A DNA stretch of 64,000 bases from an uncultured Clostridium sp. (GCA_947648495.1 CANSOA010000001.1:124001-188000), one strand, 5' to 3'. Shown: positions 35,231 through 44,665, counted from the stretch's first letter. Numbers and translations: made by a program. Notes: generated by a model from the sequence alone, not told the origin.

Positions 35231-35380
35231 GTAGGGGCAATTATTAATCGCCCGTTGTTTTTGGTTGGTGTCATTTTATTTATTGTCTTTTTATTTATTG
35301 TTTTTTTATTTTCTTTATCGTTTTGTATTATTTATTTATCATCACATCTATATTGGCGGGCGATTAATAATCGCCCCTAC
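35231..35380. repeat. MITE-like element with 24-bp terminal inverted repeats inside the ntp operon
   Basis: Ends GTAGGGGCAATTATTAATCG (35231 on) and CGATTAATAATCGCCCCTAC (to 35380) are inverted copies over 24 bp with one mismatch. The 100-bp interior is T-rich on the plus strand and encodes nothing. It starts three bases after the ntpF stop and ends at the ntpE ribosome-binding site. I see no clear target-site duplication. It may be a non-autonomous mobile element that now acts as an intercistronic hairpin. Confidence 0.7.
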
Positions 35381-35383
35381 GGT

Positions 35384-35617
35384 TTAGATTTTAACCAATA
35401 ATGGTATTTTCAATTTTTCTTTTATTTCATCTAGCCTGTGCTCCGCTATTTCATAGATTTTTTCTGTGATGATAAGAATTCCAACATTTTCATTTTCCAA
35501 GACTTTTTCAATTTCCTTTTCAATTTCGTCCTTTTCTTGGATAACAACAGCATCGATTCCCGTTAATTTTAAACCAATGGCTGTTTCTAAATTGTCGCTG
35601 ATGCAGTACATTTTCAT
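35384..35617 (-). CDS. ntpF: V-type ATPase subunit F
   Basis: 77 residues, shorter than the usual 100-110. It begins MKMYCISDNLETAIGLKLTG, and the VGILIITEKIYEIAEHRL segment matches subunit F, a small Rossmann-like protein of the central stalk. The C-terminal helix seen in other F subunits is missing. The MITE-like element follows its stop at once and may have trimmed the gene. Confidence 0.8.
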   Translation of the reverse strand: MKMYCISDNLETAIGLKLTGIDAVVIQEKDEIEKEIEKVLENENVGILIITEKIYEIAEHRLDEIKEKLKIPLLVKI

Positions 35618-35638
35618 GGCAATTCTCCTTTGCTGATT

Positions 35639-35987
35639 TTAAATTTTACTCAAAATCATAATCGCGATAATCAAACCATAAATGGCAATTCCTTCAGCAA
35701 GTCCTGCAAAAATAACAGTTTTACCAAGCAAACTTGGATTTTCACTAATGGCTCCAACTGCACTCGAGGCAACAACTGCAACCGCAATACCAGAACCAAT
35801 AGCAGAAAGTCCAATAGCTAATGCAGCGGCGATTAATCCGAACTCCATTATTCGTTTTTTCAGTCGTTTCTCCGATTTCAGCAACCGTTTGTGTTGCATC
35901 AACACTTGTCGCATAAACTTTTAGGCTCGTTACAACTGTTACTCCTAAAATTAAGATTCCTAATACAATCATCATTTTTTTTAACAT
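35639..35987 (-). CDS. ntpK: V-type ATPase subunit K (rotor ring), +1 recoding at CGG (35838-35840)
   Basis: 115 residues after recoding. Start at 35987: KKMMIVLGILILGVTVVTSL looks like a signal or extra membrane helix, followed by an acidic linker to NNGV. Skipping C35840 gives GLIAAALAIGLSAIGSGIAV, then NPSLLGKTVIFAGLAEGIAI with the ion-binding Glu, the two-helix c/K hairpin. Standard reading instead gives a Cys/Trp-rich tail that stops. The short two-helix form with an N-terminal leader differs from the four-helix NtpK of Enterococcus. Confidence 0.92.
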
Positions 35988-36010
35988 TTTCTTTTCTCCT
36001 TTTATAAATT

Positions 36011-37898
36011 TTACTGACTTGTTTGGGTTTTAATGGATTGATATTCAGTCCCATTTCCTTCATAAAATCGGCTGAATAATTCGTAATATTCTAATCTCAA
36101 AATTTGTATACCAACAATTAACCCTTCCAAAACTAGAACTAATCCATTTCCTAAAATGGATATGGCGATATTTCCGTACGCCACTTGTCATATCTGCTAA
36201 CAAATAAATAGCCATACATAGCCCCACATGATTAATCGCAAAAGCTGCCAATCGCAAAAATGAAATTGTGTTACTGGCAAAAGATAAAATCATTTCTATG
36301 ATTTCAAAAATTTTTTCTACAATACTCACTGTTGTTTCTTGCTTCTTTTTCGTTACAATTCTAGTCAATTTATCATTCAACAAAATTAAAATAAGTAGCA
36401 AACAAACCGTGATTATAATCACACTACTTGGCACCAACATTTTGCCTTTTATAAAATAATAGGCAACTAAACTTAGTACAAAGCCGTAAAGTATCAATCC
36501 CGCAACCCCGTTAGCTTCTAACCAAATTCGTTTGAAATCTTTGTTTTTAATGCCATTGGCAATATTGATAAACATCGCTATTAAAACAAACAAACAACCT
36601 ACCACAATCCCATAAATTAGCATAGTATTAATATCTTGCATCGGACTAATCATTTTAGCAGGAATGATATTTTCTTTGCCAAAAACGCTTCCATACAAAA
36701 AACCAAATATGGTAGATGCCGTTCCACCTGCAACTAGAATGTTTCCTGTATCTTTCTTACGAAATCTGAGCAAAATTCCAAAAATCAAAAACACCAAACC
36801 ATGTCCCACATCACCAAACATGAAACCAAACATGATAAAAGCTGTAATGGCAACAAATAACGTTGGGTCAATTTCATTGTTATTTGGAACACCATACATT
36901 TTAACAAGTATTTCAAAAGGCTTGATTAACTTAGGATTTTTTAATTTTGTCGGACTTTGATTTCCAACTTTTTCTTCCATCTGATAATCAATATTTTGGC
37001 ACAAATCCAACTTTTCTACAATTCTACTTAATTCTGATTCTGGCACCCAAGCGACAAGATAAAACGTATCTTTAGAATCATGAACAATGTATTTTTTGAT
37101 TTTATTGATTTTATCGTATGTCTGCAGTTGCCTGTAGGAAGATAATAAAATATGTCTAGCATTTTCGGCTAAAATTTGCATTTCTTTTTGCAGATTTTGT
37201 ATCTCTACCTTTTTATCGCTAATATCTTTATAAAGCTTATCCATATATTCCTTCGGTGTTCCTGATAAATTAGCATCTAACCAAATTCGCTCAAAATTTT
37301 GTCGATTGAAAAACACATCAATTGTCTGTACAAATTCTTCTGTTGTAACATAAACAATCCAAGTAACATCTTCTTGTTTTTCAATTTCAAATAAAATTAC
37401 TTTCCTATCCTCTAATTCTTGACGAATATCTTCTAATTTGTCATTCGCAATATTGCCATAACGAAATTTGATATACTTTAATTCATATAATTTTTGAATA
37501 TCAATATCAATTTCCTCTAATTTTTCGACTGATGCAATTTTTTGCAAATTCTCTTCTTTGGCTTTTTGACAAAATTCAATTTCCTGTTTTAATATTTCAT
37601 AAGCTTGTTTTACATGTTCTATTTTATTTCCAATTTGAGAAACCGTATTTTCAATAAACAAATTGCTGTATTCTTCTCGGTATAAAATATTTAAATTCTC
37701 AATAAGTGTTTTGCATTTTTTTAAATTTTCTTGAATGGTATAATCGTAATCATAATATTCTAACTTCCATCCTTTGTTGTAGATTTTCTTAGCATCTTCA
37801 ATTTGTAAATCACTATTTAACAGATTTCTTGCAACAAATCTATCCAATTCTCTTTCTGGACCTGTGATAGTAAGCAATTTCATTTTTTCAATTGCCAT
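36011..37898 (-). CDS. ntpI: V-type ATPase subunit I/a, +1 recoding at CGG (36174-36176)
   Basis: 628 residues after recoding. The first 330 residues are cytoplasmic coiled coil. The membrane domain follows ([40 protein letters not shown]). At GGC-GTA-CGG standard reading goes off into Arg/His-rich nonsense. Skipping C36176 gives [19 protein letters not shown], then [20 protein letters not shown], the conserved last helices that contain the essential Arg near the c-ring, and ends at 36011. Subunit I carries the ion half-channels, so the recoded segment is essential for pumping. Confidence 0.95.
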
Positions 37899-37925
37899 TT
37901 GTTTTTCTCACCTCTTTCTTTTGTG

Positions 37926-38939
37926 TTATTCAAGCAATTTCCTACGTATTTCTTCTCGGTTTAAGTGATAACGAATTCCTTCAACAATATTCATAATATC
38001 GTTATTTTCTAATTCTAACATGTTTAAATAAGCATAAACAGCACTAATTTCAAAAATATTGCCTTTAAAACGTTTTCTATATTGTTGATAAAGATATCGA
38101 TTAACTTGTTCTTCTAAATCATCTCGACCGTTAAACAGAATATATCTGCCATAAAAAGTATTTTGCAAAATTTCTTTGAAATCAGTCTCGTTATTGGCAA
38201 AAATCAACTTTTCTCGTTCGGATTTTTTGAGTTGATAAGAAACCTGAATTAAAATATTTTGAATTTGCTCTTTTGAAAAATTGCCGTTTTCCTTAATTCG
38301 ATAAATCCATAAAATATTGTTTAAATCTATTTGTTTTCCAATCATGTCTCCTAAGTTGCTGTTGTGTTTTTGGGTCGTTTTCATCATATTTTCAAAATAG
38401 AATTTGTCAAGTTGATTTTCAAGTTCAAAAATATTAATTTCATGAATATTGGGACTAAACTTTTCAAAAATCTCATAATATCTAGTTTTTTTCATAAATT
38501 GTAAAAATTCTTCGTAAGTTTTGAGCTTTGAAATTCCGTTCAAATTTTTGAATAATTGACTGGTCCAATTTTCTACTTCACTTGTTTGCTCATTAATAAC
38601 ACTACCCGATGACAACTTTCGAAAAACACTTTTGATACATTTTATTTCATACAACGAAATGAACTTCTCAAATATTTCTTTTTCTGTGTGATTTAGTAAA
38701 TGCTCAATTTTTTGAATATCTTGTATAACAATATTGTCTAGCAAAATTTTAATGTTAATTCTTCTTGGATTATTTTCTAAAGTTTTAAAATGCTGATTTA
38801 AGTTTTTGAGCAAAGAAATAGCTTGTGTGATTGTGTTTTGTTTGAGCAGTTCCTCAAAATTTACTTTTTTCAATTTTTGTGCATACATACCATTCAATTT
38901 TGCATGAATAGCAGGGTACATAATACTAGAAATGGACAT
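37926..38939 (-). CDS. ntpC: V-type ATPase subunit C (d)
   Basis: 337 residues, all helical, with family landmarks AKLNGMYAQKLKKVNFEELL and a C-terminal IVEGIRYHLNREEIRRKL. Subunit C links the rotor ring to the central stalk. It lies between the H-like gene and ntpI. Gene order here (H-C-I-K-F-E-A-B-D) differs from the Enterococcus operon, where C comes after E. Confidence 0.9.
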   Translation of the reverse strand: MSISSIMYPAIHAKLNGMYAQKLKKVNFEELLKQNTITQAISLLKNLNQHFKTLENNPRRINIKILLDNIVIQDIQKIEHLLNHTEKEIFEKFISLYEIKCIKSVFRKLSSGSVINEQTSEVENWTSQLFKNLNGISKLKTYEEFLQFMKKTRYYEIFEKFSPNIHEINIFELENQLDKFYFENMMKTTQKHNSNLGDMIGKQIDLNNILWIYRIKENGNFSKEQIQNILIQVSYQLKKSEREKLIFANNETDFKEILQNTFYGRYILFNGRDDLEEQVNRYLYQQYRKRFKGNIFEISAVYAYLNMLELENNDIMNIVEGIRYHLNREEIRRKLLE

Positions 38940-38963
38940 ATTTTTTCCTTTCGTAAATAAAAA

Positions 38964-39269
38964 TTATAAAATTGATTGTATGATACGATTGATTAAATCT
39001 GGTTTATCTTGTTCATATTTATTTTTTATTTTCTGAATTTCCACTTGTTTATCCATTTCCATTTTTTGAATTGTTTCATTTAATTTGGTTTCATATTCAT
39101 TTTTCTTTCTATCAATTTTGAATTTATATTTGTTTTTAATTTCATCTTTTTGTTTTGAGATTTCTTCATTGACTAAATATTCAATATTGTCTTGTTTTTC
39201 TTGCAACTCCTGTAATTGTCTTTTGCAAGTTTCATCTATTGCTATCAGATTGTTTAAAATTTCCTCCAT
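38964..39269 (-). CDS. V-type ATPase peripheral-stalk subunit G/H
   Basis: 101 residues, one long coiled coil (IDETCKRQLQELQEKQDNIE, then MEMDKQVEIQKIKNKYEQDK) with no membrane segment. First gene of the ntp operon, where archaeal-type operons encode subunit H/G, the partner of E in the peripheral stalk. Confidence 0.8.
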   Translation of the reverse strand: MEEILNNLIAIDETCKRQLQELQEKQDNIEYLVNEEISKQKDEIKNKYKFKIDRKKNEYETKLNETIQKMEMDKQVEIQKIKNKYEQDKPDLINRIIQSIL

Positions 39270-39393
39270 TTTTTCACCTACTTTATATGGTAAATTATAT
39301 CGCTACTAAAAATTAATTTCAATAGGTAAATTAATTATTTTTAGATTATCCATTTTGCCCCCAATTTATGCTGGATTGATAAAATTTGAAAAA

Positions 39394-39422
39394 AGATAGC
39401 AAAATAAAAAATTTTGCTATCT
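39394..39422 (-). terminator. Terminator behind tRNA-Glu
   Basis: AGATAGCAAAAT...ATTTTGCTATCT, perfect 12-bp stem with T runs on both strands. Confidence 0.85.
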
Positions 39423-39426
39423 TTTT

Positions 39427-39501
39427 TGGTGACCCCTACGGGAATCGAACCCATGATTCCACCTTGAGAGGGTGGCGTCTTAACCGCTTGACCAAGGGGC
39501 C
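39427..39501 (-). tRNA. tRNA-Glu (anticodon CTC)
   Basis: Full cloverleaf on the minus strand: acceptor GGCCCCT/AGGGGTC, D-loop TGGTCAAGCGGTTAAGA, anticodon stem CCACC/GGTGG around loop CTCTCAA, T-arm GGGTTCGATTCCC, CCA encoded. The CTC anticodon reads GAG. It stands alone between the ntp operon and rny. Confidence 0.93.
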
Positions 39502-39564
39502 ATCTTACTTTATTATTTATATCATAATTTAAAAAATTAGTCAATACTTTTTTCCTACAAAATA

Positions 39565-39586
39565 AAAGAGCCATTTCTGACTCTTT
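39565..39586 (-). terminator. Terminator of rny
   Basis: AAAGAG...CTCTTT stem 4-5 bp beyond the rny stop with T-rich flank on the minus strand. Confidence 0.55.
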
Positions 39587-39590
39587 ATCT

Positions 39591-41135
39591 TTATTTTGCA
39601 TAATTTACAACTCTTGATTCTCGTATGACATTGATTTTTATAGTACCCGGATATTCCATCTCATTTTCCACTTTTTTAGCGACTTCTCTTGCCATAATTA
39701 CCATTTCACTATCTGAAACTTTTTCTGGTTTTACGACCAATCTTACCTCACGCCCTGCTTGAATTGCAAAAGACTTGTCCACACCTTCAAAAGAATTCGC
39801 AATTTCCTCCAATTTTTCCAATCTTTTGATATAAGTTTCTAATGTCTCACGCCTTGCACCTGGACGCGATGCAGAAATAGCATCTGCAACTTGTACCAAA
39901 ATGGCTTCTATGGTCTCTGGCTCTACATCTCCATGATGTGCTTGTACAGCATTTATCACAACATGATTTTCTTTGAATTTTTTCAAAACATCGACACCAA
40001 TTTCAACGTGTGTCCCTTCCATATCATGATCTAATGCTTTTCCAATGTCATGTAACAATCCTGCACGTCTTGCTATTTTTGAATTAACACCTAACTCGTC
40101 AGCCATCATTCTAGCTAAATTTGCAACTTCCATTGAATGATTTAACACATTTTGCCCATAACTTGTTCGATATTTTAATTTACCAATTAATTTGATAATT
40201 TCTGGATGCAAATTATTGACACCTGTTTCTAACGCTGCTCTTTCTCCTGCTTCTTTAATCGATGACATAACTTCTTCCTTCGCTTTTTCAACCATTTCTT
40301 CAATCTTAGCTGGATGAATTCTTCCATCATCAATTAATTTTTCTAGAGCAATTTTGGCAACTTCTCTTCTTAATGGGTCAAATCCTGAAATAATAACCGC
40401 TTCTGGTGTATCATCAATAATTAAGTCAATTCCAGTTAAAGTTTCCAAAGCTTTTATATTTCTTCCTTCTCTACCAATAATTCTACCTTTCATTTCGTCA
40501 CTTGGCAGAGAAACAACAGATACCGTTGTTTCAGAAGTATGGTCAGCGGCACATTTTTGAATCGCTCCTGCAATGATTTCTCTTGCATTTTTGTTTGCTT
40601 CTTCTTTCGCTTTTGTCTCAAATTCTCTGATTTTTGTGGCTTTTTCTTGTGTCAATTCTTGTTCTAAATTATCTAACAATATTTTTTTTGCTTGCTCTTG
40701 TGTTAAACCTGCAATTTTTTGTAATTCTTCCATTTTTCTATCATATAATGTTTCTATTTCTTGTCTTTTTTGCTCACTTTCTGTAATTTTTCTTTCTAGT
40801 TCTTTTTCCTTAGAATCTAATAACATTGTTTTTTTCTCGAAATTTTCTTCTTTTTGTATCAATCTTTTTTCTTGTGACTGAATATCGCCCCTTCTTTCCT
40901 TAATCTCTTGATCTAATTCGTTTCGAATTTGTAGAATTTCTTCTTTAGCTTTAATCAATTCTTCTTTTCTTGAATTTTCAGCTTCTATTTTTACATTCTC
41001 CATAATTCTTCTAGCTTCTTTTTCTGCACTTTGAATTTTAGATTCCGCTGTTTTCTTCCTAATTTTCACCCCAATTGGAATAAAGACAACAGCTGAGATT
41101 AGAACAGTGGCAACAATAAGAATAACAGTTTGCAT
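39591..41135 (-). CDS. rny: Ribonuclease Y
   Basis: 514 residues: N-terminal membrane helix ([19 protein letters not shown]), a long coiled coil (residues 30-200), KH domain with [19 protein letters not shown], then the HD domain ([19 protein letters not shown]) and a conserved C-terminus ending [13 protein letters not shown]. It is the membrane-bound endonuclease that starts mRNA decay. No in-frame CGG. Confidence 0.97.
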   Translation of the reverse strand: MQTVILIVATVLISAVVFIPIGVKIRKKTAESKIQSAEKEARRIMENVKIEAENSRKEELIKAKEEILQIRNELDQEIKERRGDIQSQEKRLIQKEENFEKKTMLLDSKEKELERKITESEQKRQEIETLYDRKMEELQKIAGLTQEQAKKILLDNLEQELTQEKATKIREFETKAKEEANKNAREIIAGAIQKCAADHTSETTVSVVSLPSDEMKGRIIGREGRNIKALETLTGIDLIIDDTPEAVIISGFDPLRREVAKIALEKLIDDGRIHPAKIEEMVEKAKEEVMSSIKEAGERAALETGVNNLHPEIIKLIGKLKYRTSYGQNVLNHSMEVANLARMMADELGVNSKIARRAGLLHDIGKALDHDMEGTHVEIGVDVLKKFKENHVVINAVQAHHGDVEPETIEAILVQVADAISASRPGARRETLETYIKRLEKLEEIANSFEGVDKSFAIQAGREVRLVVKPEKVSDSEMVIMAREVAKKVENEMEYPGTIKINVIRESRVVNYAK

Positions 41136-41330
41136 AATTGTTTACCTCTTTTCTATTAAATTTTCAATGTACAAATAAATTATTTATAAACTCTTTTTTT
41201 ATATAATTTATATTGTAATTTTCCTATTTAATATTTTATATGTAAATCGCAAAACTGTCAAGTACTTTTTATGAATTTATGTCAATAATTTTATATTTTC
41301 TCTACATTTTATGTTAATTACGGTATAATT
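41136..41330. other. AT-rich intergenic stretch upstream of rny
   Basis: No ORF. It contains a weak plus-strand promoter TCTACA-17-TATAAT (41301-41329) facing away from rny. I see no clear rny promoter, but the stretch is AT-rich enough to hide one. Confidence 0.5.
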
Positions 41331-41425
41331 AAGGTGTGGAAGGATTGGTAATTTTTCAATCCGAGCACCTTAAAGTTGCAATCTATGTAACACACAATCC
41401 TCACCCGAAAAACAGAGTGAGGATT
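41331..41425 (+). ncRNA. Candidate small structured RNA
   Basis: Directly behind TATAAT (41324-41329). Nested stem: AAGGTG (41331-41336) with CACCTT (41366-41371), enclosing GGATTG/CAATCC (41342-41347 with 41357-41362). A linker follows, then the stem AATCCTCAC/GTGAGGATT (41396-41404 with 41417-41425), a possible terminator with a poor U tract. No ORF or ribosome-binding site. It could also act on the opposite strand as the 3' end of the gene at 41442. Confidence 0.4.
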
Positions 41426-41441
41426 TGTTGTCATTTCTAGT

Positions 41442-42029
41442 TTAGTTTCTCCTACATCTACAACATCTTCTACAACCATTGCTATTATTGTTATTGTTTG
41501 CACGATTACAATTATTATTATCACCAATATTGTTGTCACCATAATTATAACTTCCTAAATTATAATTTCCTTGATTGTAATTTCCCCTGTTGCAATTTCC
41601 TATATTGTTATTTCCTATGTTATAATCTCCCACATTGCCACTTCCACAATTATTGCTTCCAGTATTATTATTGTTTGCACTTAAAAGCGCTATATTGTTA
41701 TTATTGCTACCATTGCAACCGCAATCACAATCGTTATCGTTGTTATGACAACCACAACTATCATTATCATTGTCATCATTGCCACAACCGCAATTGTTTC
41801 TACTATTTGAAAGTCTGCTTACTACAATCGCCGTGATAAAAGCCAATAATGTATAAAACCATGCAAGTACAATCAAAAGCGTTGTTCCTCCTAAGATAAT
41901 AGCAACCGTTATGGCAACTACAAATACAAGTGCCGCTACTTTTATGGGACATTTTATAAGAGTTTGCAAAACAGCTGCTACAATAATCACCAAAATTGGA
42001 ATGACAAAAGCAATTAATAAGTCAGTCAT
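41442..42029 (-). CDS. Membrane protein with Asn/Gly/Cys-rich repeat tail
   Basis: 195 residues. Residues 1-70 hold two to three membrane helices (LLIAFVIPILVIIVAAVLQT, VAALVFVVAITVAIILGG, then a third). The remainder is low complexity: Cys/Asp/Asn-rich, then repeats of about five residues (GNYNQGNYNLGSYNYGDNN), ending in a CRRCCRCRR cluster. The repeat resembles Asn-rich pentapeptide-like or adhesive tails. Function unknown; the Cys clusters could bind metal or cross-link outside the cell. Confidence 0.6.
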   Translation of the reverse strand: MTDLLIAFVIPILVIIVAAVLQTLIKCPIKVAALVFVVAITVAIILGGTTLLIVLAWFYTLLAFITAIVVSRLSNSRNNCGCGNDDNDNDSCGCHNNDNDCDCGCNGSNNNNIALLSANNNNTGSNNCGSGNVGDYNIGNNNIGNCNRGNYNQGNYNLGSYNYGDNNIGDNNNCNRANNNNNSNGCRRCCRCRRN

Positions 42030-42113
42030 AATCTATTTACCTCCTAAATTTATTAATCCTTTTGTAATATAGTATTCAAAATTTCTGCTTTTGGTGATAT
42101 ATTATGCTATCTT

Positions 42114-42848
42114 TTAGTAAGTTACTTCTACTAAATATAATCCAACTGCTGGCAAGGTTTTTCCAGCCTTTTTTCTATCTTTACTTTCAATGATTTCTGG
42201 AATTTCTTTAGGCTCAATTTTTCCAATCCCTACATCAAGCAAAGTCCCTGCAATAATCCTTACCATATTATATAAAAAGCCACTTCCAGTCAGTTCAATA
42301 TAAATCTTCTCTTCTTTTTGAAAGACTTCTGCTTTAAAAATTTTTCTAATACTATTTTTGCTACTGGTTCCACTTGCTTTAAAGGCTGAAAAATCATGTT
42401 TTCCTTCAAAATATTGTGCCGCTTTTTGCATTTTTTCGACGTCTAATTGTCTTGGAAATTGATATTCTAATTCTCGATAAATAGCCGTTCCTGTCTGAGA
42501 ATTGTTGATGATATAGCGGTATTTTTTGGAGTGAACAGAGTATCTGCTATGAAATTTTTCTGAGACTTCTTCCGCCTTTTTTATAACAATACTTTTCTTC
42601 AATTTAGAGTTAATCGCTAATGCAAATTTTTCAATTGGAAGATTGCTATTGGTTTTAAAATTAGCGACTTGCCCCAAACTATGCACGCCAGCGTCTGTTC
42701 TGCCAGAACCAATTAGCTCGATTTCTTCACCTGTTATCAAACCAATTGCTCGCTCGATTTCTCCTTGAATATTCAATTTGTTTGGCTGTTTTTGCCAGCC
42801 ATTAAAATTTTTTCCTTGATATTCTATGGTTAATTTTATATTTCTCAT
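42114..42848 (-). CDS. truA: tRNA pseudouridine synthase A
   Basis: 244 residues. MRNIKLTIEYQGKNFNGWQK start, catalytic Asp in GSGRTDAGVHSLGQ, RYRYIINN region, and SGFLYNMVRIIAGTLLDVG near the end. It modifies U38-40 in the anticodon stem. Loss of such modification is known to raise frameshifting, a possible link to the recoding seen here. Follows recN by 18 bp. Confidence 0.97.
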   Translation of the reverse strand: MRNIKLTIEYQGKNFNGWQKQPNKLNIQGEIERAIGLITGEEIELIGSGRTDAGVHSLGQVANFKTNSNLPIEKFALAINSKLKKSIVIKKAEEVSEKFHSRYSVHSKKYRYIINNSQTGTAIYRELEYQFPRQLDVEKMQKAAQYFEGKHDFSAFKASGTSSKNSIRKIFKAEVFQKEEKIYIELTGSGFLYNMVRIIAGTLLDVGIGKIEPKEIPEIIESKDRKKAGKTLPAVGLYLVEVTY

Positions 42849-42866
42849 TTTTTATTCCTTTTTATA

Positions 42867-44489
42867 TTATGCAATTTTTTTTGAAACCTTTCTCATTTCT
42901 TTGGCATTTTCAAGTGATGTTTCCGTGATTTCTCCATTGGCAATTCGTGCAATTTCGCGAATCGTTTGTTCTTCATTCAATTGATGGATATGCGTTTTTG
43001 TGGTATTTTCTTCATTGGTTTTAAAAATATAATAATTAGAATCACCTTTTGCTGCAATACTTGCTAAATGTGTAACACAAATAACTTGATGAAGCTTCGC
43101 AATTTTTCTAATTTTTTCGCCAGTGCGATTGGCAGCAATTCCACTAATTCCAGTATCTATTTCATCAAATACTAAAATTGGAGTTTGGTCAATATCTGCT
43201 AAAACTGTTTTTATGGCAAGCATAACTCTTGACATTTCCCCACCAGAAGCTATTTTGATAAGCGATTTTTTCTCGTCTCCTGCATTGGTTGAAATCAAAA
43301 ATTCGACCTTGTTTTGACCATTTGGATTGAATTTATTTTCTTCTATTGTTTCTACCTTTACTTTAAATTCAGCATTTTTCATTTCTAAATCTTGCAGTTG
43401 TTCAGTTATTTGTTTTCCTAATTCAAATGCATATTTTTGACGAATTTGATTCATTTTGTCACATAAATTTTTCATTTGAGTTTCTATTTTTGATAATCGC
43501 TGTTTTAAGTCAGCAACATATGTCTCTAAATTGGTAATATCAAAAATCTCTTTTTGAATTTGTGTTTTATAGGCTAAAATTTGTTCAATTGTATTGCCAT
43601 ATTTTCTTTTTAAAGAATGAATGAAATCTAATCTTTGTTCGATTTCATTTTGTTCTTCTGCATCAAAATAAATCTCTTCACTTGCTAAATCGCGTGACAC
43701 TTCTTGTATTTCATAATAACTGTTCTTTAGTCTTGTTACAATATCTGTATAAATTGGATTATATTGCTCAACTTTTTCTAAGGCTCGTATGGCATTGTTT
43801 AGACTATCAATAGAATAATTTTCAATCTCAGTTTGTGCTTCTTGCAAACAATTGGCGATTTTTTCAGAAGCTAGCATCATTTTTCGTTTTTCTTCTAATT
43901 CATCGTCTTCTTTTTCTTTTAAATTCGCGTCTTCAATTTCATTTAATTGGTAGTTTAATAAATCTAATTTCCTTTGTTTTTCTAGGTCGTCACCATAATT
44001 TAAATGCAATTCTTTTTGGAAATGTAAATATTGCTGATATAATTTTGTATATTCGTCTTTGAGACACAACATTTCTTGCCCAGAAAAACCGTCCAATAAT
44101 TCAATATGTTTGTTTAAATCGAGAATGGTTTGGTTGTCGTTTTGACCATGAATATCAATCACATTTTTCATAAAATCTTTTAATTCATTTACAGTGACTA
44201 ATCTTCCATTAATTTTACATACATTCTTCCCACTTTGATTGATTTCTCGAGAAACAATAACATGGTCTTCATAATCAGGCAAACAAAGTGACATTTCAAC
44301 AAAAGAGTTTTTTTCTCCAAAACGAATCATTTCTTTTGAAAATCGACCTCCTGATAAAATTTTCAAAGCACCAATAATGAGCGTTTTTCCAGCGCCTGTT
44401 TCCCCTGTTAAAACATTAAATCCTTCTTGCAAATTGATACTCAAATCATCGATAATACCTATGTTTTTGATATGCAATAATGTAATCAT
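42867..44489 (-). CDS. recN: DNA repair protein RecN
   Basis: 540 residues from the ATG at 44489 (AGGAGG, 6 nt spacing); the longer frame to 44507 has no better site. SMC-like ATPase: MITLLHIKNIGIIDDLSINL, Walker A LTGETGAGKTLIIGAL, long central coiled coils, signature IASGGEMSRVMLAIK, Walker B TPILVFDEIDTGISG. Acts in double-strand break repair. Confidence 0.97.
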   Translation of the reverse strand: MITLLHIKNIGIIDDLSINLQEGFNVLTGETGAGKTLIIGALKILSGGRFSKEMIRFGEKNSFVEMSLCLPDYEDHVIVSREINQSGKNVCKINGRLVTVNELKDFMKNVIDIHGQNDNQTILDLNKHIELLDGFSGQEMLCLKDEYTKLYQQYLHFQKELHLNYGDDLEKQRKLDLLNYQLNEIEDANLKEKEDDELEEKRKMMLASEKIANCLQEAQTEIENYSIDSLNNAIRALEKVEQYNPIYTDIVTRLKNSYYEIQEVSRDLASEEIYFDAEEQNEIEQRLDFIHSLKRKYGNTIEQILAYKTQIQKEIFDITNLETYVADLKQRLSKIETQMKNLCDKMNQIRQKYAFELGKQITEQLQDLEMKNAEFKVKVETIEENKFNPNGQNKVEFLISTNAGDEKKSLIKIASGGEMSRVMLAIKTVLADIDQTPILVFDEIDTGISGIAANRTGEKIRKIAKLHQVICVTHLASIAAKGDSNYYIFKTNEENTTKTHIHQLNEEQTIREIARIANGEITETSLENAKEMRKVSKKIA

Positions 44490-44607
44490 TCCAAACCTCC
44501 TATACAAAAATATGTTCGTTAAACATATTATATCAGGTTTTTATTTTTTGTCAATACATTTGTTCGTATTTTTTGAAATTTTTACTACATCTATGATACA
44601 AAAATTC

Positions 44608-44635
44608 AAAATCTGCATATTTCTATGCAGATTTT
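44608..44635 (-). terminator. Terminator behind the gene at 44666
   Basis: Perfect 12-bp stem AAAATCTGCATA/TATGCAGATTTT, loop of 4, T-rich tail on the minus strand. Confidence 0.85.
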
Positions 44636-44665
44636 GAGCATCGCCATATCACATTATTTTTCGCT

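Noticed and set aside
35241..35356. CRISPR-like repeats in the T-rich interior of the MITE-like element
   Set aside because: The TTTATT units are irregular, short and unspaced; no spacers or cas genes.
4969..36176. The frame breaks are sequencing or assembly errors
   Set aside because: All 16 have the same form (extra C directly before GGN), none lies in a homopolymer run typical of read errors, and both prophage and host genes are affected at conserved glycines. Random errors would not choose CGG each time.
4969..36176. Simple reassignment of CGG to another amino acid (as Trp or Gln in some clades)
   Set aside because: Reassignment keeps the triplet phase. Here the downstream frame is wrong unless one base is skipped, so reassignment alone cannot restore the proteins.
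4969..36176. Dropping a G instead of the C, giving Arg (CGN)
   Set aside because: It would restore phase as well, but the family residue at the best-conserved places (NtpB GPL, GRVF, GSITQ; TrkH GF; c-ring start) is Gly, not Arg.
39341..39601. 86-codon minus-strand ORF across the tRNA-Glu gene
   Set aside because: It is a translation of the tRNA and its terminators; no ribosome-binding site or protein character.
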